Source of the DNA: Oscillospiraceae bacterium
GTDB taxonomy: Bacteria; Bacillota; Clostridia; Oscillospirales; Oscillospiraceae
Assembly (NCBI GenBank): GCA_017405545.1
Contig: JAFRAF010000094.1
Coordinates: 1-9,613 of the forward strand
Length of the DNA: 9,613 nt
Reading direction: 5' to 3'
Shown here: in pieces, positions 1-5,565 of the stretch
Layout of the letters: each line of letters starts with the position of its first letter
Position numbering within the stretch: the stretch's first letter is position 1
The notes under the pieces: generated by a model
What the model saw: the letters and a program-made list of their open reading frames with translations, nothing else
Told to the model about the DNA's origin: nothing
The model's database searches: none
Position numbers and translations under genes: made by a program

Positions 1-90
1 AGAAAAAAAAGAGATAAACCAAAACAGGTTGATATTATCTCACTGCTGATATGTGCCTGCACTTGCGTTCTATTCATCTTTGTAATATGA
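1..90 (+). CDS. 3' end of a membrane protein gene, possibly EcfT
   Basis: An open frame enters from the left edge and ends at TGA 88-90, giving 29 visible residues. The visible part is a basic stretch (RKKRDKPKQ) followed by about 18 hydrophobic residues that run to the stop, so the protein ends in a membrane helix. The other two forward frames are broken by early stops. The next gene begins 30 bases later with its own ribosome binding site and encodes an ECF transporter S protein. The transmembrane subunit EcfT commonly ends with a basic linker and a last membrane helix, and it is often encoded beside S genes, so EcfT is a reasonable guess. This is inference from the tail and the context only; any membrane protein with such a tail would fit. 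Confidence 0.4.
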   Translation, partial: RKKRDKPKQVDIISLLICACTCVLFIFVI

Positions 91-120
91 CCATATATTT
101 ATCAGAAAGGAAAAACAAAT

Positions 121-759
121 ATGCAGGAAATGTCCATAGTAAAAAAATCAATAATCACAGCTATATGTATAGCCCTGTGTGTAGTTCTCCCCCAGTTATT
201 TCATGCAATACCGGAGGGTGGGCGTATCTTTCTGCCCATTCACATCCCTGTTATTCTTTGCGGCTTGATATGCGGATGGCAATACGGGATAATTGCCGGC
301 GCACTGGGACCTGTACTTTCATTTCTTATAACAGGTATGCCGGTAATTATCGACCTTCCTCAGATGATCGTCGAGCTCATAGTTTACGGCTTAATGACAG
401 GAATACTCATGAAATTCATACACACCAAGAACACATATGCCGATCTTTATATATCGCTTGCAATAGCCATGCTTCTTGGACGTGTGGCTGCAGCCATTGT
501 AAGAACGATCATATATGCCGGAGGTGGCAGTGAATTTTCACTGGCTATTTGGGGCACAACATATTTTGTGACCGGGCTCCCCGGAATAATAATACAATTT
601 GCAATTATCCCGAGCATAGTCTTTGCTCTCATGCAGGCAAGGGTCATCCCGAAAAGATATGCAACAGAGCAACATACCGTCAACAGTTCCGGCGGTTGGT
701 ACAATGAAACCGCAGAAAAAACAGGGTCAACGGATAAAGGAGAAGATATTGATGATTAA
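121..759 (+). CDS. ECF transporter S component (substrate-binding membrane protein)
   Basis: This 212-residue membrane protein looks like the substrate-specificity (S) subunit of an energy-coupling factor vitamin/cofactor importer, which works with EcfA ATPases and EcfT in the cytoplasmic membrane. About six hydrophobic segments are visible, near residues 8-27, 38-54, 55-72, 83-100, 108-130 and 153-172. The PIHIPVILCGLICGWQYG stretch (39-56) followed by G-rich and TGMP sequence is typical of this S-protein family. The ATG at 121 follows AGAAAGGA (104-111) at a good distance. The last 38 residues or so are hydrophilic (a serine, threonine and charged tail), which is longer than the family needs. 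The stop overlaps the start of the methyltransferase gene, so the two are probably co-translated. The substrate cannot be read from the sequence; I see no riboswitch upstream, where a coding frame occupies positions 1-90. Confidence 0.82.
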   Translation: MQEMSIVKKSIITAICIALCVVLPQLFHAIPEGGRIFLPIHIPVILCGLICGWQYGIIAGALGPVLSFLITGMPVIIDLPQMIVELIVYGLMTGILMKFIHTKNTYADLYISLAIAMLLGRVAAAIVRTIIYAGGGSEFSLAIWGTTYFVTGLPGIIIQFAIIPSIVFALMQARVIPKRYATEQHTVNSSGGWYNETAEKTGSTDKGEDIDD

Positions 760-1333
760 TCAAAAAGAAATCAGTGATTTTTTTGATAAGGCCGCACCTG
801 AATGGGATGCACACCAAAAACGCGATACTGAAAAGATACGTACAATATTGGATCTTGCAGGCGTCAGAAAGGGATGTGATGTACTTGATGTGGCTTGTGG
901 TACAGGAGTACTCATTCCTGATTATATCTTTCTGGAAGCAGGCTCTGTTACCGCGATTGATATCTCATCTCAAATGATCAGTATAGCAAGGGGTAAATAT
1001 CCGGAAACAACGTTTCTGCTCGGAGATGCGGAAACTTATGAATATGACAGGCTGTTTGATGCCATTGTCATTTATGATGCTTCACCTCATTTTCCTGATA
1101 TTGAAAGACTGATAAAAAGGTTATCATCTTTTCTCAGACCCGGCGGCAAGCTTACCATCGCACACAGTATGGGACGGTTAAAGCTTGATGCGCATCATTC
1201 CGGATCCGCAAAAAAAGTATCTCTGCACGCTATGCCTGCTGATGAGTTAAAGGAGATCTTTTCACGCTATCTGACGGTAACAGCGACAATATCTGACGAA
1301 AACATGTACCAGGTCACCGGAATATTACAATAG
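752..1333 (+). CDS. Class I SAM-dependent methyltransferase
   Basis: This encodes 193 residues with a Rossmann-type SAM-binding fold. Motif I is VLDVACGTGVL (residues 44-54), an acidic residue follows at the end of the second strand (AIDIS, D70), a GDAE motif lies at 91-94, and LRPGGKL at 128-134 matches the late motif before strand 5. The substrate is unknown. The family resembles UbiE/methyltransferase-11 small-molecule enzymes, which says little about the target. The ATG at 752 is chosen because AAAGGAGAAG (736-745) sits 6-9 bases upstream; the frame stays open further upstream, but that stretch lies within the transporter gene. The start overlaps the transporter gene by 8 bases (ATGATTAA), a sign of translational coupling, so it may modify the imported compound or a downstream product. 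The gene ends just before a strong terminator. Confidence 0.85.
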   Translation: MINQKEISDFFDKAAPEWDAHQKRDTEKIRTILDLAGVRKGCDVLDVACGTGVLIPDYIFLEAGSVTAIDISSQMISIARGKYPETTFLLGDAETYEYDRLFDAIVIYDASPHFPDIERLIKRLSSFLRPGGKLTIAHSMGRLKLDAHHSGSAKKVSLHAMPADELKEIFSRYLTVTATISDENMYQVTGILQ

Positions 1334-1346
1334 TTCTTCGAAATAA

Positions 1347-1382
1347 AAAAGCGGGTTTTCATACCACGAAAATCCCGCTTTT
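1347..1382. terminator. Bidirectional terminator between methyltransferase and dprA
   Basis: AAAAGCGGG (1347-1355) pairs with CCCGCTTTT (1374-1382), and the stem continues inward as TTTTC/GAAAA past one bulged T, leaving a loop of about seven bases. A runs on the left and T runs on the right give a U tract in both directions, which suits its place between two convergent genes. Confidence 0.9.
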
Positions 1383-1405
1383 ATACACCTTGAACAAATC
1401 TTGTT

Positions 1406-2584
1406 TTAATATCTTTGAATACTTTTCAGATAGCTTACGGCAGCATCATATACTCCGCTCGTAGCCTCGTTTATCGTAGGCTTTTTTATTATCCTGAACA
1501 GTATCCGAACAATCTCCTCGCTCGGATGCTCACCGAGTTTTGGAATTTCATTTGTTATAAGATCTTTCTTCTTTTCTTCGTCCGTCTGTTCCGCTGCGCT
1601 CTCCCGCTCATCGGAATGCGCATCTGTTTTCGGCGTCTGATCCTCCGGCCGGGGCCTCAGGACATAGTCCGGCACCGGGGCAGATCCGCCCTCGGTGTTC
1701 AGACGGTGGGGATACCGGGCCCTGTACTCCTCCAGAATATCCTCTCCGGACAGGATCATGGTCGCCCCTTCTCTTATGAGCTCGTTAGAGCCCTCGCAGG
1801 CTCTGGAGTCCACATTTCCCGGGATGACGAAGACGTCCCGGCCCTCCTCGGCGGCCAGCCTGGCGGTTATCAGCGCACCCGACTTTTGGGGGGCCTCCAC
1901 CACCAGTACACCCAGGGACAGGCCCGCCATTATCCTGTTTCTCTCTGGAAAGCGCCATCGCTCCGGGTTTGTGCCTGGCGGGTACTCGCTTATCACAGCG
2001 CCCGTCGCGGCACAGTCCTCATACAGGCTGAGGTTTTCCCTCGGATACGCGGCGTCAAGGCCTCTGCCGGACACTCCTATCACCCGACCATCGGCGCGCA
2101 GTGCGCCCAAAGCGGCCGCTGTGTCTATGCCGGTGGCAAGCCCCGACACTATCAGGCCGCCGCCCTTGCTTATCTGCCACGCGGTACGCTGGGCGGCGTT
2201 GCGGCCATAAGGCGTGCACTTTCTGGTACCCACAACTGCCACAGCCACCTCGTCGTCCACACTGGGCAGACGTCCCCATATATACAGGACGAGAGGCGGA
2301 TCGTATATATTCTTCAGTCTCAGCGGATACAGCGCGTCCTGTATGGTGAGTATCCTGTGGCCGAGGGCATAGCTGTCATCAACGGCCTTTGCCGCACCGG
2401 AAAGCTCCTTTCTGCTCAGGGCCTCCACGGCCCCGTCGCTGAGCCAGCCAACACTGCGCAACTGCTCCTCTCTGGCGAAGAACACCGCTTCAGGGCCGCC
2501 AAGCTCCTCCGCCAAACGGAGTTTGTCCCCTGTCTTTATGCCACGGAGCGCCGAAAGCCAGACCCAGTATCTAAGCATTGACAT
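1406..2584 (-). CDS. dprA: DNA processing protein DprA
   Basis: DprA binds incoming single-stranded DNA in the cytoplasm and loads RecA during natural transformation; it is also widely kept in species not known to be competent. The protein has 392 residues. The Rossmann core is clear: VAVVGTRK (115-122), SGLATGIDTAA (147-157), GRGLDAAYP (173-181), FPERNRIMAGLS (212-223), VVEAPQKSGALITA (228-241) and IPGNVDS (254-260). At 158, where the family usually has His in the GID..AH motif, this protein has Ala. A charged linker (about 310-345) leads to a short C-terminal segment where a winged-helix domain is expected, but the segment ends without the usual wing. The coding bases for this tail are much more AT-rich than the core. 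The ATG is supported by GGGAGG (2594-2599), nine bases upstream. It lies 28 bases after the RNA methyltransferase gene and is likely in its operon. Confidence 0.93.
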   Translation of the reverse strand: MSMLRYWVWLSALRGIKTGDKLRLAEELGGPEAVFFAREEQLRSVGWLSDGAVEALSRKELSGAAKAVDDSYALGHRILTIQDALYPLRLKNIYDPPLVLYIWGRLPSVDDEVAVAVVGTRKCTPYGRNAAQRTAWQISKGGGLIVSGLATGIDTAAALGALRADGRVIGVSGRGLDAAYPRENLSLYEDCAATGAVISEYPPGTNPERWRFPERNRIMAGLSLGVLVVEAPQKSGALITARLAAEEGRDVFVIPGNVDSRACEGSNELIREGATMILSGEDILEEYRARYPHRLNTEGGSAPVPDYVLRPRPEDQTPKTDAHSDERESAAEQTDEEKKKDLITNEIPKLGEHPSEEIVRILFRIIKKPTINEATSGVYDAAVSYLKSIQRY

Positions 2585-2612
2585 GGCTTTCGACCTCCCT
2601 TGTTATCACATT

Positions 2613-3365
2613 CTATATCTCCTGCGCCCGCATGTGCCACATCAGCACCGCGGCCGCGGCCGCCGCATTAAGGGACTCGCTCCCGGCGGCCCTGGGTATA
2701 TTTACCCGCGCATCGCACATATCCAGCAGCTCGTTAGAAAGGCCCCTGCCCTCGCTGCCTATGCATACGGCCGTATCGCGGAGCTCCAGCTCTCTGATAT
2801 CACGGCAGTACCCGCCGAGGGCTGCGCCTATGAGTTTTCTGCCTCCTGTGACGCCCCGAAGCTCATCCGGCCGGCACTCCACTATGCGCTGTCTGAAAAC
2901 CGCGCCCATGGACGCCCTCAGCGTCTTGGGGTTGAAAGGATCCGCGCAGGCCCCGAGCAGTATGACGGCCCCTATGCCGAAGGCGTTGGCCGTCCTTATG
3001 GCCGTGCCCACATTCCCGGGATCCTGTACGTTCTCAAGCACCAGCACGGCGCCGCCATCGGGAACAGATCCCGAAAGGGACGGCATGGCGCAGGTGAACA
3101 AAACAGGCTGCGGGTTTTTAAGCGGCGATATGTATTCCAGTAGGCTCTCGCTCACCCGGAACACCCCTGCCCCGAAGGGCGGGTCCACATCTTCGCCGTC
3201 ACATATAAACACATCGCCGAGCTCAAGTCCTGCCAGCTCAGCCTCCCTGAGAAGCTTGGCCCCGTCACAAAGCACAAGGCCCCGCTCCCTGCGATAAGCC
3301 CGGGAAGCGCCGAGCTTTTTAAGCTCCTGGACTTTCAGGTTTTTCCTGCTTGTGATGGTCTCCAT
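2613..3365 (-). CDS. TrmH/SpoU-family RNA 2'-O-methyltransferase
   Basis: This 250-residue protein is a SPOUT-class enzyme that methylates ribose 2'-hydroxyls in rRNA or tRNA using SAM. The N-terminal part (1-100) resembles the RNA-binding SpoU substrate-binding domain, including the ITSRKNLKVQELKKL opening. The three SPOUT motifs are present: NVQDPGNVGTAIRTANAFG (112-130), IGSEGRGLSN (202-211) and IPRAAGSESLNAAAAAAV (223-240). These make the trefoil-knot SAM site; R124, E205 and N233 fall at the conserved positions. It is closest in layout to RlmB/TsnR-like 23S rRNA enzymes, but the exact target nucleotide cannot be told. The ATG at 3365 is preceded by AAAGGA, about 12 bases away, which is a somewhat long spacing. 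It lies between greA and dprA, separated from greA by a hairpin. Confidence 0.92.
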   Translation of the reverse strand: METITSRKNLKVQELKKLGASRAYRRERGLVLCDGAKLLREAELAGLELGDVFICDGEDVDPPFGAGVFRVSESLLEYISPLKNPQPVLFTCAMPSLSGSVPDGGAVLVLENVQDPGNVGTAIRTANAFGIGAVILLGACADPFNPKTLRASMGAVFRQRIVECRPDELRGVTGGRKLIGAALGGYCRDIRELELRDTAVCIGSEGRGLSNELLDMCDARVNIPRAAGSESLNAAAAAAVLMWHMRAQEI

Positions 3366-3395
3366 TTTCCGCAGACATCCTTTTTTAAATATAAC

Positions 3396-3425
3396 GGGGG
3401 CTGTCCCAACTTCAGAAACAGCCCC
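3396..3425 (-). terminator. Hairpin between greA and the RNA methyltransferase gene
   Basis: GGGGCTGT (3397-3404 on the + strand) pairs exactly with ACAGCCCC (3418-3425), with a 13-base loop. Read on the minus strand it lies 44 bases after the greA stop and is followed by TTATATTT, an imperfect U tract. It is probably a partial terminator that lowers expression of the two downstream genes relative to greA. I see no good promoter between it and the next gene. Confidence 0.55.
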
Positions 3426-3469
3426 ATAACATTTCCGGTTGAGACCTCGGATTAAAACTCAGCTGAAAA

Positions 3470-3946
3470 CTACTTCTCTATCTTCAGGATTTCGAATTTA
3501 AGCGTTCCGGCAGGGGCTTCCACATCCACTATCTCGCCCACTCTGTGCCCAAACAGTCCTCTGCCGAAAGGCGAGTCATCGGATATGCGTCCGGCCATGG
3601 GATTGGCCTCCTGTGACCCGACGATCTCATATGTCTCCTGCTCGTCGAGATCAAGGTCTCTGACAGTTACCTTGCTGCCTATGCCCACCTTGTCGGTATC
3701 CTCGCTTTTCTCGATTATCTCGGCGTTCTCTATGAGCATCTTTATTTCGGCTATCTCCGAGTAGAGCTTGCCCTGTTCGTTCTTTGCCTCGTCGTATTCG
3801 CTGTTCTCGGAGAGGTCCCCGAAGGAGCGGGCCTCCTTTATCTGCTCAGCTACTTCCTTTTCTCTCTCGGTCTGGAGGTACTCCAACCTCTTAATGAGCT
3901 CATCCAGTCTTTCCGCACTCATTCTGTATCGGGATTCTTTAGACAT
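3470..3946 (-). CDS. greA: Transcription elongation factor GreA
   Basis: GreA enters the secondary channel of RNA polymerase and stimulates cleavage of the backtracked transcript 3' end, restarting stalled complexes. At 158 residues it has the normal family length. The N-terminal coiled coil spans roughly residues 10-78, with the tip motif GDLSENSEYDEAKNEQ (43-58) that carries the acidic residues D44 and E47 used in the polymerase active site. The C-terminal FKBP-like domain includes ISDDSPFGRGLFGHRVGE (121-138). The start is fixed by AAAGGA (3955-3960), eight bases upstream. It is first in the minus-strand group, behind a consensus promoter, with an untranslated leader of about 50 bases. Nothing about the protein is unusual. 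Confidence 0.97.
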   Translation of the reverse strand: MSKESRYRMSAERLDELIKRLEYLQTEREKEVAEQIKEARSFGDLSENSEYDEAKNEQGKLYSEIAEIKMLIENAEIIEKSEDTDKVGIGSKVTVRDLDLDEQETYEIVGSQEANPMAGRISDDSPFGRGLFGHRVGEIVDVEAPAGTLKFEILKIEK

Positions 3947-4002
3947 TTATACCTTCCTTTCCCAATCATGACCGTTTTTAGGGCTTCTGCCGCATTTTCA
4001 TT

Positions 4003-4031
4003 ATTATAGTGACCAAAATCAGCGTTGTCAA
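4003..4031 (-). promoter_or_regulatory. Consensus sigma-A promoter for greA
   Basis: On the minus strand the -35 is TTGACA (4026-4031) and the -10 is TATAAT (4003-4008), separated by exactly 17 bases. Both hexamers match the consensus in all six positions. Transcription would start near 3996, about 50 bases before the greA ATG. Confidence 0.92.
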
Positions 4032-4221
4032 GTTCAAAGAAGCCAATAAATATAGATTTATTCGATTTAATTCTTTATTTTAATGTAATAAGGGTCGAAT
4101 CTATCGTTCCCATAGCCCCTGCCAGCTGCAGAATCGTGGCATTTGCCTTCTCCCGTCACAGGCATAGTATTCCCGTCCGACTCCGATTATTTAGCTGCGG
4201 GGCTGAAATCGCCGCTGTTTT
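4032..4221. other. Upstream intergenic stretch with inverted repeats, no gene seen
   Basis: No convincing coding frame or known RNA is visible in these 190 bases. Three inverted repeats can be seen. One pairs ATAGATT..CGA (4052-4065) with TCGAATCTAT (4095-4104), with a four-base interruption. A second is TGCCT (4144-4148) with AGGCA (4160-4164). A third encloses the second: AGCCCC..AGCT (4114-4127) with AGCT..GGGGCT (4193-4204). The left third is very AT-rich, as expected upstream of a strong promoter. The nested arms could form a structured RNA or be chance; I match them to no family. Confidence 0.4.
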
Positions 4222-4238
4222 TTCGACATTTTTCGACG
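4222..4238 (-). promoter_or_regulatory. Tandem Spo0A-like boxes
   Basis: Read on the minus strand, TGTCGAA (4222-4228) matches the 0A box TGNCGAA fully, and CGTCGAA (4232-4238) matches six of seven. Their starts are exactly 10 bases apart, one helical turn, which is how Spo0A dimers commonly bind. They lie just upstream of the predicted promoters of the histidine kinase gene. Spo0A itself is not in the window, so binding is an inference from the motif. Confidence 0.55.
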
Positions 4239-4245
4239 GTTCTCG

Positions 4246-4274
4246 TTGTATAATACTGCGTTTTTTGCTATTAT
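4246..4274 (+). promoter_or_regulatory. Promoter region of the histidine kinase gene
   Basis: Two -10 candidates exist. TATAAT at 4249-4254 is a perfect -10 but has no good -35 at 17 bases. TATTAT at 4269-4274 has TTGTAT (4246-4251) exactly 17 bases upstream. With the second, the Spo0A-like boxes fall at about -59 to -43, an activating position; with the first they overlap the -35 region. The leader would be about 90-110 bases. Confidence 0.55.
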
Positions 4275-4372
4275 ATTGGCAGTGAGAGTTGGGCTTTTCC
4301 GACATTCTCCAAGGTCATATTTGTCTTGTATTTCACACATATCCCGAAGCAAAATACTGAAGGAGGTACGCC

Positions 4373-5455
4373 ATGAAAAAGCAGTTCGATTCCATATTCG
4401 GCCATCTCAGCCAGGCTGTGCTCATCGCAGCAGACGGTGAGATATGCTATTGCAACGCCCCGGGCGAAAAGCTTTTCCCCGACTGTATCGGCAAGCGGGC
4501 CGGCAGCCTTCTTCCTGAGGCCGTTTTGAATTTCGAGGCCGAGAACTTTTCAGGGAGTGTATTCATAAATGACCGCGACGTATCTCTCACTGCCGGTCAG
4601 CTGGACAAATACAGGGTTTTCACCTTCCACACACAGCCGGAGGATGAACCTGCCCCTAATACCACCCTTGCGGATCTTACGGCCGCCTATCTCCATGATT
4701 CGCTGAATGTGGCAATCATGGCCTCCGCTTCTCTCTCCGCCCTCCTTGAAAAGGAGGACGATCCCAAGCTGGAGACATACCTCAGCATACAGAACCACAG
4801 CTTGTACAGCATGCTCCGAATGGTGAACAATCTTGCATATCTGAAAAACATAAACGACGGCGGCAAAAAGATGGATAAGTCCGTCTTCGATCTTGATCAG
4901 CTCTGCGGAGAGCTGTGCAACAGTGTTGATCTGCTTGTGCGCGGCAGGCTTGCAGCGATAGAATACAAGTGCGTCGGCAGGGATTTCAACGTGTTTGCAG
5001 ACCGGCGAAAGATATCCAAAGCCATTTTAAACCTTCTGTCCAACAGCCTTAAATACACGGATAAAAGCGGGAAAATAAAGGTCCTGCTCAGTATGAAGGG
5101 AAAAAACGCCATAATCAGTGTCACCGACAACGGCTGCGGCATATCCCCGGAAAAGCAGTCGGATGTATTTCACAGTTACCGCAGGCCTCGGGAGCTTTCA
5201 GATGCAAAAGCCGGCCTGGGCCTGGGCATGTCCATCGTAAACCATATCGCCCGACTGCACGGGGGCAGCGTCATGCTCGAAAGCAGGAAAAACGGCGGTA
5301 CTCATGTCACCATGATGTTTCCAGCCGGTCTGGATAACGTCAAATTGCTGCGCAGTCCTGTCACGGAGCTTTTGGACAACAGTTCGAACGATATACTCAC
5401 GGAGCTGAGCGACGTACTGGACAGGAGCTGCTACATCCCCGCTTTTATGGAATAA
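4373..5455 (+). CDS. Orphan sensor histidine kinase, cytoplasmic
   Basis: This 360-residue protein has no membrane segment or signal peptide, so it should sense a cytoplasmic cue. Residues 1-90 look like a divergent PAS-type sensor domain. The dimerisation helix follows, with the likely phospho-acceptor H108 in AAYLHDSLN, which departs from the usual HE.RTPL form. The ATPase domain has an N box (ILNLLSNSLKYT, 218-229), a G1 box (DNGCGI, 252-257), a weak F box (VFHSYRR, 265-271) and a G2 box (GLGLGMSIV, 281-289). About 40 extra residues follow the ATPase domain and match nothing I know. The ATG has a perfect AGGAGGT (4361-4367) five bases before it. No response regulator gene is adjacent. Tandem Spo0A-like boxes lie upstream, so a role in the sporulation phosphorelay is possible but unproven. 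Confidence 0.85.
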   Translation: MKKQFDSIFGHLSQAVLIAADGEICYCNAPGEKLFPDCIGKRAGSLLPEAVLNFEAENFSGSVFINDRDVSLTAGQLDKYRVFTFHTQPEDEPAPNTTLADLTAAYLHDSLNVAIMASASLSALLEKEDDPKLETYLSIQNHSLYSMLRMVNNLAYLKNINDGGKKMDKSVFDLDQLCGELCNSVDLLVRGRLAAIEYKCVGRDFNVFADRRKISKAILNLLSNSLKYTDKSGKIKVLLSMKGKNAIISVTDNGCGISPEKQSDVFHSYRRPRELSDAKAGLGLGMSIVNHIARLHGGSVMLESRKNGGTHVTMMFPAGLDNVKLLRSPVTELLDNSSNDILTELSDVLDRSCYIPAFME

Positions 5456-5488
5456 TTCTGCGTCGGCTATCCCGCTTTTATGCAAACT

Positions 5489-5514
5489 TTTCCGGCATTG
5501 CCAAAATCCGGAAA
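5489..5514. repeat. Inverted repeat flanking the ychF -35
   Basis: TTTCCGG (5489-5495) and CCGGAAA (5508-5514) form a perfect inverted repeat with a 12-base spacer that contains the whole ychF -35 hexamer. No U tract follows, so it is a poor terminator for the kinase gene. An operator for an unknown dimeric regulator is the alternative. Confidence 0.5.
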
Positions 5515-5526
5515 GAGTATTATAAT
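5498..5526 (+). promoter_or_regulatory. Sigma-A promoter for ychF
   Basis: TTGCCA (5498-5503, five of six consensus bases) and TATAAT (5521-5526, perfect) are separated by 17 bases. Transcription would start near 5533, leaving a leader of about 33 bases. In that leader ATCTC (5545-5549) can pair with GAGAT (5558-5562) around the ribosome binding site. Confidence 0.85.
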
Positions 5527-5565
5527 ATGATTTATGACAAATACATCTCGGAAGGATGAGATCAT

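Noticed and set aside
11..41. Inverted repeat GAGATAA / TTATCTC at the left edge, possibly a leader hairpin or terminator
   Set aside because: It lies inside the open frame ending at 90, has an asymmetric five-base bulge and no U tract, so chance is the simpler reading.
1415..2581. A 388-codon + strand open frame lying almost exactly opposite dprA
   Set aside because: It is antisense to a clear dprA, and its translation shows no recognisable domain. Long antisense frames are expected opposite GC-rich genes.
3396..3425. GGGGCTGT/ACAGCCCC arms as ends of an insertion element or MITE
   Set aside because: The arms are only 13 bases apart, no target duplication or transposase is seen, and the position between two genes fits a terminator-like hairpin.
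4091..4104. GGGTCGAATCTAT resembles the T arm of a tRNA
   Set aside because: The T loop lacks a base, and no acceptor, D or anticodon arms can be built around it.
4025..4440. Two overlapping + strand frames in the greA-kinase intergenic region
   Set aside because: Their translations show no family features, no ribosome binding site precedes them, and they run over promoter elements and into the kinase gene in another frame.
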